DNA from: Bacillus sp. FJAT-45350
GTDB lineage: Bacteria; Bacillota; Bacilli; Bacillales; NISU01
Direction of reading: 5' to 3'
DNA: 64,000 bases
NCBI RefSeq assembly: GCF_002335805.1
Contig: NZ_NISU01000001.1
Coordinates: forward strand, 1 to 64,000
The stretch's first letter is position 1; every line of letters starts with the position of its first letter. Below are positions 24,848 through 32,952 of the stretch, one piece after another. The notes under the pieces are model-generated. The model was not told the origin of the DNA. It did not search any database and worked only from the letters and a program-made list of their open reading frames with translations. A program made the position numbers and the translations under genes.

Positions 24848-25425
24848 ATTTTTAACAGGTCTTCCTTTGTATTAACATTGTTAAACGCCTTTTTTTTAGT
24901 AGAAGCCTCTAAATAATTCACTTCAACTCTCTCTAACAATGCCCCTACTTTATAGATGCCTTCTTTTAGAAGTTCTTCTATTATTGTTTTTGTTCGACGA
25001 TGGTATAAAGCAATTAGTGGCTGTTTCCTGCCCTCTACAATTGGAATAACACAATCATCTTGATTTGTCTTTGCGGAGGCAATGTCTTGAAGTAATTCAG
25101 CTGTAAGTAGTGGTGTATCACAAGGAGCTATGAGATACCAGTCAGTCGTTGTATAGTTTATCGCAGTCAAGATACCAGCGAGTGGACCGCATCCTTGATA
25201 CGGTTCAATATCAGTATAGATAGGAACAGCCTCCCGTTTCATAAATTCATCTACTAAGTCAGGGTGACTAATGATAAGTGTGTCTGTAGATAGGCTTGCT
25301 AATGCTTCAAGAGAATATTTATAAAAAGGCTTTTCATTATACAAAGCAAATGCCTTTGCTGCCCCAAATCTCCTTGCCTGTCCTCCAGCGATAAGCACAC
25401 CTGTGATGGGAATAGTTTGAGTCAT
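24826..25425 (-). CDS. mobA: Molybdenum cofactor guanylyltransferase MobA
   Basis: 199 residues. Nucleotidyltransferase fold with the N-terminal LIAGGQARRFGAAKA signature (a variant of LAGGxSxRMGxDK) and the metal-binding LIAPCDTPLL. It attaches GMP from GTP to Mo-molybdopterin. It is transcribed leftward, convergent with moaD, and starts at 25425 with AGGAGGTGTTTC upstream. Confidence 0.93.
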   Translation of the reverse strand: MTQTIPITGVLIAGGQARRFGAAKAFALYNEKPFYKYSLEALASLSTDTLIISHPDLVDEFMKREAVPIYTDIEPYQGCGPLAGILTAINYTTTDWYLIAPCDTPLLTAELLQDIASAKTNQDDCVIPIVEGRKQPLIALYHRRTKTIIEELLKEGIYKVGALLERVEVNYLEASTKKKAFNNVNTKEDLLKIEKAEEQ

Positions 25426-25435
25426 AGAAACACCT

Positions 25436-25565
25436 CCTGGTTAGTAATGAATTGCAAATTGCAAATGACATTTTTTTTCTTTCTTTCTTTTATTATAATG
25501 AAAGCTCTTTTCATTCGCCATTCGCAATTTTAAATTCTACATTATTCTTAGTAACTACTTTCGCA
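25436..25565. repeat. AT-rich low-complexity repeat between mobA and rng
   Basis: GAATTGCAAATTGCAAATGAC on the left and GTCATTCGC-like TTCATTCGCCATTCGCAATTT on the right form an imperfect inverted structure around a T/C-rich centre (TTTTTTTCTTTCTTTCTTTT). It resembles the other AT-rich intergenic repeats at 11600 and 18486 in style rather than in exact sequence. Confidence 0.45.
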
Positions 25566-25612
25566 ATTATCGGTTAAAATAAGAGTAGTTGTGTTTGAAA
25601 GAGGGGTCGGGT

Positions 25613-27109
25613 ATGAAGAAGATATATTTTAATATGGCTACAACTGAACGGAGAGCAGCAATTACTCAGGACGGTAAGGTTGTCGAAATTTTTATAGAGC
25701 GCTCTAGTGATAATCGAGTAGTTAGTAATGTGTATAAAGGAAGAGTTGTAAACGTATTGCCAGGAATGCAGGCCGCATTTGTTGATATTGGACGAGATAA
25801 AAATGGTTTTCTCTATCGGGATGAGTTACTTTCTTTCCATAGGTCAGATGAGGATGAGGAACGCAAGAAGGAGAGAAATATTTCTGAATTCGTTCGTAAA
25901 GGGGAAGAGGTACTTGTTCAAGTAACAAAAGAAGGCTTCGGTACGAAAGGTCCTCGTCTAACAGGGGTTGTTTCATTCCCAGGTCGTTATGTTGTTTATA
26001 TGCCAGAGGGAGGGTACGTTGGGGTTTCTAGACGTATGTCTTCAGAAGAGGAAAGGGAAAAATGGCGAGCTATTGGTGAAAAGATTACGGGTGAGAATGA
26101 GGGAATTATTATCCGTACCATCTGTGAAGGGGTAAATCCAGAGAAAATTGAGCAGGAATATCGTTTTTTACGGAATCTTTGGCTTGATATATGGAAGGAT
26201 GGTAAGGAAGCAAAATCACCTTCATTAATTTATCAGGATACAGGTATTTTGGAGAGAGTCGTTCGAGATTTTAATTTTGATGATGTGGAAGAAGTAGTGA
26301 TTGATAACCCGAAAGATTATCTTCGCTTGAAAGAGTTGCTAGAGCCATATCCACATTTTTTACAAAAAATAAAACAGTACCAAGAAAGAGAAAATATTTT
26401 TTCTGCTTTTGGGATTGAAAAGGAATTAGAAAAAGCGTTAAAAAGACAAGTGTGGTTGAAAAACGGTTCATATTTAATTATCGACCAAACGGAAGCATTA
26501 ACAGTTATTGATGTAAATACAGGAAAGTTCACAGGAAAAAGTAATCTTAGAGAAACTATTAAGAAAACAAATATAGAGGCAGCGAAAGAAATAGCAAGAC
26601 AGCTGCGTTTGCGTGACATTGCAGGTATTATCGTTATTGATTTTATTGATATGAAAGAAGAAAAAGATAGGCAAGCTGTGCTTCGGGAGTTCTCTAAGTT
26701 ATTAGAGCGAGATCGAACAAAAACAAACCTCGTTGGTCTTACTGGCTTAGGACTAGTTGAAATGACAAGAAAGAAAATTCGTCAAAACCTTTCTGATAGT
26801 TTATCGAAAACTTGTCCAGTATGTAATAGTAAGGGTAGCGTTTTATCTAATGATGCTCAAGCGTATCGTGTGGAGCGTTTATTATGGGAATATAGAAACA
26901 TGGACGATGAAGCAATTTTATTAGAAGTTCCCCCTTATGTCGCTTCTGTTTTATACGGAGAAAAGTATACTCATTTATATCAATTAGAGAAGAAGCTAGG
27001 ATACAGTTTATTCATTGTCGAGAATGAAAAGATGTCAGAACATGAATTTTCGATTCGATATGTGGGAGGACTTGAAGAGGCTAAAGAAAAGTGGACTAAG
27101 TTAAAATAA
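25613..27109 (+). CDS. rng: Ribonuclease E/G family endoribonuclease
   Basis: About 498 residues. An S1 RNA-binding domain (about 35-120; SNVYKGRVVNVLPGMQAAFVDIGRDKNGFLYRDELL) is followed by the RNase E/G catalytic domain with LTVIDVNTGKFTGK, GIIVIDFIDMK and GLGLVEMTRKK, and the zinc-link cysteines C401-P-V-C404. It cuts single-stranded RNA in mRNA decay and rRNA maturation. B. subtilis lacks this enzyme and other Bacillaceae keep it upstream of rplU, as here. The ATG at 25613 follows AAAGAGGGGTCGG. Confidence 0.95.
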   Translation: MKKIYFNMATTERRAAITQDGKVVEIFIERSSDNRVVSNVYKGRVVNVLPGMQAAFVDIGRDKNGFLYRDELLSFHRSDEDEERKKERNISEFVRKGEEVLVQVTKEGFGTKGPRLTGVVSFPGRYVVYMPEGGYVGVSRRMSSEEEREKWRAIGEKITGENEGIIIRTICEGVNPEKIEQEYRFLRNLWLDIWKDGKEAKSPSLIYQDTGILERVVRDFNFDDVEEVVIDNPKDYLRLKELLEPYPHFLQKIKQYQERENIFSAFGIEKELEKALKRQVWLKNGSYLIIDQTEALTVIDVNTGKFTGKSNLRETIKKTNIEAAKEIARQLRLRDIAGIIVIDFIDMKEEKDRQAVLREFSKLLERDRTKTNLVGLTGLGLVEMTRKKIRQNLSDSLSKTCPVCNSKGSVLSNDAQAYRVERLLWEYRNMDDEAILLEVPPYVASVLYGEKYTHLYQLEKKLGYSLFIVENEKMSEHEFSIRYVGGLEEAKEKWTKLK

Positions 27110-27118
27110 AAAATTACG

Positions 27119-27148
27119 TTGACATGAAAGATTCTATCATGGTATTAT
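27119..27148 (+). promoter_or_regulatory. Sigma-A promoter for the rplU operon
   Basis: TTGACA at 27119-27124 and TATTAT at 27143-27148 with an 18-base spacer, 125 bases before rplU. Confidence 0.7.
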
Positions 27149-27151
27149 GTT

Positions 27152-27265
27152 TCTTGTTAGTTGTTTGGATATAGCACCCAAAGAGCTACAACCGCACAAA
27201 ACAGGTTGCAAATAGTTACGATAGTAACTTACCTCAATTTGGCGAGTCTTAGAAATCAAGGAGGT
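27152..27265 (+). ncRNA. Ribosomal protein L21 leader (putative)
   Basis: The 120-base untranslated stretch between the promoter and rplU has no ORF and contains paired segments (AACCGCACAAAACAGGTT, AGTTACGATAGTAACT). Its place fits the known L21 leader of Bacillota, which probably mediates autogenous control by L21. It is assigned mainly by position. Confidence 0.55.
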
Positions 27266-27272
27266 GCAGAGA

Positions 27273-27581
27273 ATGTACGCAATTATTGAAACTGGTGGTA
27301 AACAAATCAAGGTTCAAGAAGGACAAGAAATCTACATCGAAAAACTATTCGCTGATGCTGGTGAAGAAGTTAGCTTCGATAAAGTCCTAATGGTAGGTGG
27401 AAACGATGTTAAAGTAGGTGCTCCATACGTGGAAGGCGCTACTGTAACGGCTAAAGTTGAAAAACATGGTCGCGACAAGAAAATCATCGTTTGGAAAATG
27501 AAAGCTAAAAAGAACTACCGTCGTAAGCAAGGTCATCGTCAACCTTACACTAAAGTTGTTATCGAAAAAATCAACGCGTAA
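27273..27581 (+). CDS. rplU: 50S ribosomal protein L21
   Basis: 102 residues, full length, with [18 protein letters not shown] at the start and the basic end [22 protein letters not shown]. It binds 23S rRNA domain in the large subunit. The ATG at 27273 follows AAGGAGGTGCAGAG. The next gene, prp, begins 8 bases after its stop. Confidence 0.98.
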   Translation: MYAIIETGGKQIKVQEGQEIYIEKLFADAGEEVSFDKVLMVGGNDVKVGAPYVEGATVTAKVEKHGRDKKIIVWKMKAKKNYRRKQGHRQPYTKVVIEKINA

Positions 27582-27589
27582 GGCATAAG

Positions 27590-27922
27590 ATGATTACTGT
27601 TGAGGTAGAACGTAATCAAAATAAAACTATTTCGTCTTTTTCTATGAGTGGTCATGCGGATGCTGGTCCTTATGGACAAGACATTGTATGTGCTGGTGCT
27701 TCCGCAGTATCCTTCGGGACAGTCAATGCTATAGCAGAGCTATGCGATGTGAAGCTTGATATTGAGATGGAGGATGACGGTGGCTTTCTCCGCTGCTCTG
27801 TTCCACAAGGGTTGGACGAGCAAACATATGAGAAAGTACAGCTACTTTTAAGTGGGATGGTTGTATCTCTAAACTCAATTGCTGCAGAGTACGGCAAACA
27901 TATTAAAATCAGTGAAAACTAA
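27590..27922 (+). CDS. prp: Ribosomal-processing cysteine protease Prp
   Basis: 110 residues. It cleaves the N-terminal extension of L27 in Bacillota. The catalytic pair H22 (SGHADAG) and C34 (DIVCAGAS) match the positions known for Staphylococcus aureus Prp. It is located between rplU and rpmA as in other Bacillota (B. subtilis ysxB). The neighbouring L27 has the matching cleavage site. Confidence 0.96.
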   Translation: MITVEVERNQNKTISSFSMSGHADAGPYGQDIVCAGASAVSFGTVNAIAELCDVKLDIEMEDDGGFLRCSVPQGLDEQTYEKVQLLLSGMVVSLNSIAAEYGKHIKISEN

Positions 27923-27942
27923 AAAACTAGGAGGTGAATCTC

Positions 27943-28227
27943 ATGTTAAAAATGAACCTTCAATTTTTCGCAAGTAAAAAAGGGGTAGGTAGTACAAAGA
28001 ACGGTCGTGACTCAATCTCGAAACGTCTTGGTGCTAAACGTGCTGATGGTCAATTCGTGTCTGGCGGATCAATCTTAGTTCGTCAACGTGGAACACGTAT
28101 TTACCCTGGAACTAACGTTGGAAAAGGTGGAGACGATACTTTATTTGCTAAAGTAGACGGCGTTGTTAAATTCGAACGTCTTGGTCGTGACCGCAAACAA
28201 GTAAGCATCGTTCCAGCTGCTCAATAA
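27943..28227 (+). CDS. rpmA: 50S ribosomal protein L27 precursor
   Basis: 94 residues. The N-terminus [14 protein letters not shown] carries the Prp recognition sequence; cleavage between F9 and A10 exposes the mature ASKKG end that reaches the peptidyl transferase centre. The body is typical ([39 protein letters not shown]). The ATG at 27943 follows AGGAGGTGAATCTC. A terminator follows directly; the usual downstream Bacillus genes spo0B and obg are not here. Confidence 0.98.
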   Translation: MLKMNLQFFASKKGVGSTKNGRDSISKRLGAKRADGQFVSGGSILVRQRGTRIYPGTNVGKGGDDTLFAKVDGVVKFERLGRDRKQVSIVPAAQ

Positions 28228-28234
28228 TAATAGT

Positions 28235-28278
28235 AAGCTCCCTCAGCTCATTTTATGGGTTGAGGGAGCTTTTTGTTT
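28235..28278 (+). terminator. Terminator after rpmA
   Basis: AGCTCCCTCA (28236-28245) pairs with TGAGGGAGCT (28261-28270), followed by TTTTGTTTTT. Confidence 0.92.
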
Positions 28279-28349
28279 TTTAATAGACATCGCTTAGTTT
28301 AAATAGAGAGTATAAATAGTAGAGGAATAGTGCGAAGAATGTTTACTAA

Positions 28350-28706
28350 CTACATACGATGTTTTATTTTGAAAATTTCACGATCGTGTTCACCTGTTTT
28401 ACGGTCAAAGTAAGTAATATCATTCTTCATAGATGTTACTTCACCATGTAAATTATGAACATCCATAGTAAGTGAATCAAGCTTGGCATCAGTTTCTTCA
28501 TGGCGATCATGAATTGCACGAACTAACTGATATAGTTCTTTTTGTCTTGCTAGTAAACTTGCTTGACCTTCTTCTAGAGTATTTTGTCTTTGTTCAAGCT
28601 TACCTTGTCTATGTTCAAGTCTAGCTTGACCTTCTTCTAAATTATCAAGTCTAACATTTACCTTCTGAAGTTCTTGTAGGATTAAGTCTAGTTTTTGTTC
28701 AGACAT
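28350..28706 (-). CDS. Heptad-repeat coiled-coil protein, function unknown
   Basis: 118 residues, almost wholly a coiled coil. The centre is built from near-exact seven-residue units (LEEGQAR, LEHRQGK, LEQRQNT, LEEGQAS), and the ends are also helical and charged. There is no membrane helix or signal. Similar small coiled-coil proteins are common in Bacillaceae next to unrelated genes. The start at 28706 has AAAGGGAGAAAAC upstream. It lies between rpmA and the MntA/HepT module, facing left. No function is claimed. Confidence 0.8.
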   Translation of the reverse strand: MSEQKLDLILQELQKVNVRLDNLEEGQARLEHRQGKLEQRQNTLEEGQASLLARQKELYQLVRAIHDRHEETDAKLDSLTMDVHNLHGEVTSMKNDITYFDRKTGEHDREIFKIKHRM

Positions 28707-28965
28707 TATGTTTTCTCCCTTTCATAATTTATTTTGTTTGATTGTACTAGAGGAGAACTCTAGTTATTTTTTATAATAGCATAAGTATAACAGGGAAGGT
28801 ATAGGATTAATCTTTTGGTGAGAAAAATGAGAGAGTAAAACATGATAAAGGGAATATATAATAATATAACGAATACTACAGTATGATGAATTCCGAATAC
28901 AAAAATTAAAGAAAAGTTTAACTTAGAAAGTATATGAGCATACAGAATGTTAGAGGTGAAAGCCT

Positions 28966-29373
28966 GTGGAAACCTTTGAAGTATATAAAGATAAAGTGGT
29001 AAAAAAGATTATTGAGCGTTTTAACCCAATATGTATATACCTATTTGGCTCTTTTGTAAAAGGAACTGTTCGAAAGGATAGCGATGTAGACATTGCTTTT
29101 CTTTCTGAGGAAAAAACAGACCCTTATCAAGTTTTTTTAGTTGCTCAAGAAATAGCTGAAACCGTCCGTAGAGAGGTAGATTTAGTCAATTTAAGTGAAG
29201 CTTCGACAGTTTTTAAAATACAAGTTGTAGCGAATGGTAAATTATTATATTGTACGAATGAACAAAAGAAAGATGAGTTTGAGATGTTAGTTTATAAAAT
29301 GTACGCGAAGTTAAATGAAGAACGAAAGCCAGTACTGGATGCAATTCGGGAAAGTGGGAGAATATATGAGTGA
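28966..29373 (+). CDS. mntA: MntA-type nucleotidyltransferase antitoxin
   Basis: 135 residues with the minimal nucleotidyltransferase fold. The motif G28-S29-F-x2-G-x4-K-D-S-D40-V-D42 (GSFVKGTVRKDSDVDIAF) gives the catalytic aspartates. MntA proteins neutralise the HepT RNase by adenylylating its tyrosine. The GTG at 28966 follows AGAGGTGAAAG. It overlaps the hepT start by 8 bases, the standard toxin-antitoxin arrangement. The 259-base gap upstream holds no gene and shows no clear promoter motif. Confidence 0.9.
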   Translation: METFEVYKDKVVKKIIERFNPICIYLFGSFVKGTVRKDSDVDIAFLSEEKTDPYQVFLVAQEIAETVRREVDLVNLSEASTVFKIQVVANGKLLYCTNEQKKDEFEMLVYKMYAKLNEERKPVLDAIRESGRIYE

Positions 29374-29788
29374 TGAAATTATTTTAAATAAGGTAGCAAT
29401 TATTGAGCGGTGCGTTCAACGTATCAAGGAAGAGTATGGTGGTAACCGAGAATCATTGAGTAATTATACTAAGCAAGACTCAATTGTTTTAAACATACAA
29501 CGGGCGTGTGAGGCGAGTATTGATTTAGCGATGCATATTGTAGCTAGTAAGAAACTAGGTGTTCCACAAATTAGTAGGGAAGCCTTTGAATTATTAAAGG
29601 AGAATGGTGTAATTGGAGTTGAGTTAGCGAATCGACTAAAAGCAATGGTAGGTTTTCGAAATATTGCTGTCCATGACTATCAAAAGATTAACCTTTCTAT
29701 TTTAGAAAAGATTGTAGAGTTGCATATTGATGATTTTAACACTTTCTCATCTACAATCCTTATATACTATAGGAGTGAGGAAAAGTGA
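29366..29788 (+). CDS. hepT: HepT-type HEPN ribonuclease toxin (DUF86)
   Basis: About 140 residues, all helical. The active-site R98-x4-H103-x-Y105 (RNIAVHDY) is the RX4-6HXY motif of HepT toxins; Y105 is the expected site of AMP addition by MntA. The ATG at 29366 with GGGAGAA upstream gives the normal HepT start; a frame from 29315 would overlap mntA too far. Its stop overlaps the start of the next gene by 4 bases (GTGA), so the module is translated with a metallo-hydrolase. Confidence 0.88.
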   Translation: MSDEIILNKVAIIERCVQRIKEEYGGNRESLSNYTKQDSIVLNIQRACEASIDLAMHIVASKKLGVPQISREAFELLKENGVIGVELANRLKAMVGFRNIAVHDYQKINLSILEKIVELHIDDFNTFSSTILIYYRSEEK

Positions 29789-30528
29789 AATTAACAGTCA
29801 TAGGTTATTGGCACGGTTATCCTGAGCCAAATGAAGCAACATCGGGTTTTTTAGTAGAGAAAGATGGCTTTCGCTTATTAATTGACTGTGGTAGTGGGGT
29901 TGTGTCTCAATTGCAAAGCTATTGTGCTGTTACAGATTTAGATGCGGTAATCTTATCTCATTATCATCATGACCATATGGCAGATATAGGTGTTCTTCAG
30001 TATGCTCGTTTAATTCAATATTATATGGGCTATAAAGGGGAAGCTCTCTCGATATATGGTCATATGTTGGACAAAGAAAAGTTTAATCAGCTTTCATATC
30101 CACCCCATGTCAATTCGATTCCGTATGACCCTAATAAAAGGATAAACATTGGTCCATTTACGGTTTCCTTCAAACAAACGAAACACCCAGCACCTTGCTT
30201 TGCGATGAGAATTAGCGAGGGGGCGAATACGATTGTTTATACTGCAGATACAAGCTACATAGAAGAACTTGTTCCTTTTTCGTCAGAGTGTGATTTATTG
30301 ATAGCTGAATCGAGTTTTTATGAAAATCAAGACGCTTCAAATACTGGACATATGAATAGTAAGGAAGCAGCAACATTAGCTGAAAAGTCAGGAGCAAAAG
30401 AGCTGTTGCTTACTCACCTTCCTCATTTTGGTGAATTAAGTCAATTAAAAAAGGAAGCTGAGACTTATTTTAATGGACCAGTTCATCTAGCAGAAAAAGG
30501 TTGGAGCTATACTGCTGTAAGGCATTGA
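29785..30528 (+). CDS. Metallo-beta-lactamase-fold hydrolase (YhfI/RNase Z-like)
   Basis: 247 residues. The zinc motif HYHHDHMAD (about residues 59-67), with later ligands in TKHPAPCFAMRI, YTADTSY and LLTHLPHFG, marks the ElaC/YhfI branch of the MBL fold. Such proteins cut phosphodiester or related bonds; the substrate here is unknown. The GTG at 29785 lies within the stop region of hepT (4-base overlap) and GAGTGAGGAAAA precedes it. Coupling to a toxin-antitoxin pair is unusual. Confidence 0.85.
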   Translation: MKLTVIGYWHGYPEPNEATSGFLVEKDGFRLLIDCGSGVVSQLQSYCAVTDLDAVILSHYHHDHMADIGVLQYARLIQYYMGYKGEALSIYGHMLDKEKFNQLSYPPHVNSIPYDPNKRINIGPFTVSFKQTKHPAPCFAMRISEGANTIVYTADTSYIEELVPFSSECDLLIAESSFYENQDASNTGHMNSKEAATLAEKSGAKELLLTHLPHFGELSQLKKEAETYFNGPVHLAEKGWSYTAVRH

Positions 30529-30548
30529 AAAAATCAAATATGTTGATT

Positions 30549-30640
30549 CGAGAAGTAGTAATGGCTTCGCACGTTGCGCGCCTACTATGAGAAAAATAAG
30601 CCTCCTTGATCGGCTGCCGGCGTAAGGTGTTCCGCCTATA
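30549..30640 (+). repeat. Dispersed intergenic repeat, copy C (left part)
   Basis: GAAGTAGTAATGGCTTCGCACGTTGCGCGCCTACTATGAGAAAA-type sequence matches the start of the copies at 16622 and 46512. The inverted arm is lost and the rest diverges. The remainder of the 405-base gap to 30933 holds a terminator and a long hairpin and no gene. Confidence 0.6.
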
Positions 30641-30713
30641 TATCACTGTAATACAAGCTTTTCAATTGTGGGCTATGATGGAATTAAGTAAGACCCCCTT
30701 TTAATATACTTGT

Positions 30714-30749
30714 TGCACACGCTCTCGTTTTAGTGTGTGCCCTTTTTTT
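30714..30749 (+). terminator. Terminator in the gap after the MBL gene
   Basis: GCACAC (30715-30720) pairs with GTGTGC (30735-30740), followed by CCTTTTTTT. Confidence 0.65.
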
Positions 30750-30833
30750 GTAGGGAACTGATCTCTGGTAAATTGGTAAATTCAACGAAACTGCTTCTTT
30801 CCACAGCCTTCCATTCATATGAAAAACGAATAA

Positions 30834-30872
30834 GGACACAGAAAAAGTGTGATTATCACTTTTTCTGTGTCC
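30834..30872. repeat. 16-bp perfect hairpin, right part of the dispersed repeat
   Basis: GGACACAGAAAAAGTG (30834-30849) pairs perfectly with CACTTTTTCTGTGTCC (30857-30872). The core AAAAAGTG...CACTTTTT recurs in copies A and B. It lies downstream of the leftward chemoreceptor gene and may end that transcript. Confidence 0.65.
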
Positions 30873-30933
30873 TATAAGTAGTTTGTAAAGTCGGTACCCT
30901 TTTCTCCCTCTTAGGTATTTGCTTTAGTTTACT

Positions 30934-32664
30934 TTAAACTTTAAAACGTTCACTCATAACAGATAAGGACTTTGATAGCTCTGTTAGCTTTAAGCCTATT
31001 TCATGTGTACTTTCTAATTGGTCTATTTGTTCGTTACTCATGCCTAGTATTTCTTCTGCACTCGCTAGTGTTTCCTGAGAAACAGATGTAAAACTTAGAG
31101 TTGCTTGTTCAATAATTGGAAGTACTTCCTGTAAATCCGCTAATTCTCCTTGCATACCTTGAATTTTAATACTGACCTTATTGATTTCTTCCATTAAATC
31201 ATCAAATGATAATTTTGACTCGTTTGCGGTAGCTAAGTTTGCTGTAATTTTAGTGAGCATTTGGTCAAACTCTTCAGTCGCTCGAGTTGTAACATCTTCC
31301 ATTGCAATAATAGACTCAGTAATTTTTACCGTTGATGTAGAAGATTGTTCTGCTAGCTTCCGAACTTCATTTGCAACAACGGCGAAGCCTTTTCCTGCTT
31401 CACCAGCTCTTGCAGCTTCTATTGTAGCATTAAGAGCAAGTAGCTTTGTTTGTTCAGCAATTCCTTGAATTAATCCAACAATATTAGATATAGATAAAGA
31501 GTGATTCTTCACTTCAGCGATTGTTTTTGTCATGTGATGAAAGTCTTTTTCAAATGAATGAATTGTAGTAATTAAATTTGTTATGCTTTGTTCTCCTGAA
31601 TTTGCAGAGGTATTCATATCCTTTGAACTACTAAAGATAATCGACATATTGTTCATCATGTTTTCAATCTTTATTCTCATATCCTGAAAACTACCTCTAC
31701 TGCTTTCAGAACTACTAGCTGTTTCCTCTGAGCCACTTTTTACTATATTAATTGCCTCAATTAATTGACGACTAGAGGACAGTGAATCATCGGATGAAAG
31801 CTTTAATTCTTCACCTGTCACTTCTAGGTCCTTTGTCGTTACCTTAAGTTCATTTAGCATACTACGCATCTGATCAATCATTGAATCGTAGCTTTTATTC
31901 AATGAAGTAATTTCAGGTAAAGTTGTTTTTATAGGAGAAGTATGCGTTAAATTTCCTTCGCGAGCTTCCCTCATCGTATTTCTCAATAGTGTAAGTGGCT
32001 TTGTAAGTGTACGTACAAATAAAATGATCAGAACCGTTGAAATAATGATACTGATTATAATCACAGTGAGTGTGTAGTTAGCCACTTGATTTATTGGCCC
32101 CATATAGGATGCTGTTGGCACGACTAAAATATAAGTGCCACTAATCTCCCTCATTTCTTGGTAAGCAATTGTGTATTCTATTCCATCTATTGTGTCGTGG
32201 AATACGCCATTTTCCGTTGTTACTATTTTATCTACTAAGGAATCTGAAAATTCGATACCACTGTCTTTACTTACGTTAAAAGGCACTGCTTGATTATCTT
32301 TTATGTAAAAAAATTCTGTTGTAATACCATCATCGTTTAATTGTCTCTGCTGGGTACGGATATGTGTTTCTAGCTGTTGAATAAAATATTCATAATCACT
32401 AACATATAAAAACTTTAAATTCGCAGCAGTATAAGACATAATGTCTGCTTCTCGCACAAGTCTATTTTCTATTGCTTGTAGCGTAGTCTCTTTTGCTTTA
32501 ATGTATGATATCCCTCCAACTGCATTGGTTGCTAGTATTAATAGAAAAATAAATAGTATTAATAATCTAGTCCGTAAACTAAATTTATATAGTAGCTTTT
32601 CTACGATACTCCTTTTCTTACCTTGCCTAGCTCCCTTTATTTTTTTAAACAGTTTAATCTTCAA
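30934..32664 (-). CDS. Methyl-accepting chemotaxis protein
   Basis: 576 residues. An N-terminal membrane helix (about 30-52), an extracellular ligand domain of the dCACHE/sCACHE size (about 55-190), a second helix (about 193-217), a HAMP domain ([22 protein letters not shown]), and a cytoplasmic signalling coiled coil are present. The hairpin tip [41 protein letters not shown] binds CheA/CheW. The ligand is unknown. The cheA-cheW-cheY-cheX cluster 20 kb away is a possible partner. The start at 32664 has AGGGAGGATTTTACTTG upstream. Confidence 0.93.
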   Translation of the reverse strand: MKIKLFKKIKGARQGKKRSIVEKLLYKFSLRTRLLILFIFLLILATNAVGGISYIKAKETTLQAIENRLVREADIMSYTAANLKFLYVSDYEYFIQQLETHIRTQQRQLNDDGITTEFFYIKDNQAVPFNVSKDSGIEFSDSLVDKIVTTENGVFHDTIDGIEYTIAYQEMREISGTYILVVPTASYMGPINQVANYTLTVIIISIIISTVLIILFVRTLTKPLTLLRNTMREAREGNLTHTSPIKTTLPEITSLNKSYDSMIDQMRSMLNELKVTTKDLEVTGEELKLSSDDSLSSSRQLIEAINIVKSGSEETASSSESSRGSFQDMRIKIENMMNNMSIIFSSSKDMNTSANSGEQSITNLITTIHSFEKDFHHMTKTIAEVKNHSLSISNIVGLIQGIAEQTKLLALNATIEAARAGEAGKGFAVVANEVRKLAEQSSTSTVKITESIIAMEDVTTRATEEFDQMLTKITANLATANESKLSFDDLMEEINKVSIKIQGMQGELADLQEVLPIIEQATLSFTSVSQETLASAEEILGMSNEQIDQLESTHEIGLKLTELSKSLSVMSERFKV

Positions 32665-32787
32665 GTAAAATCCTCCCTATATTGTATATTGTGACTACAT
32701 TCGACAATACCAATAAATTGTAAAGTGAATATTAATTTCATATAAACTTATTATTAATTGGAGTAATAACCTCGAGAGTCTACACTT

Positions 32788-32837
32788 TGTAAATGCATTT
32801 TAAAATTGATTTACAAAAAGTTTACAATACATTAAAA
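32788..32837 (+). promoter_or_regulatory. PhoP box array before pstS
   Basis: Hexamers at an exact 11-base period: TGTAAA (32788), TTTAAA (32799), TTTACA (32810), TTTACA (32821), TTAAAA (32832). This matches the Pho box form TT(A/T/C)ACA with 5-base spacers bound by phosphorylated PhoP in Bacillus. It lies about 115 bases before pstS and explains phosphate-starvation control. Confidence 0.75.
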
Positions 32838-32952
32838 CCTACTTAATAGAGTTTCAGTATCATAGCAATTGTGAGAGGGAAACAGTGACGAATTAAGTCT
32901 AATATTGTTACCCAGCTTACATAATTCTATTAATAGTCGTAGGGGGAAAAAA

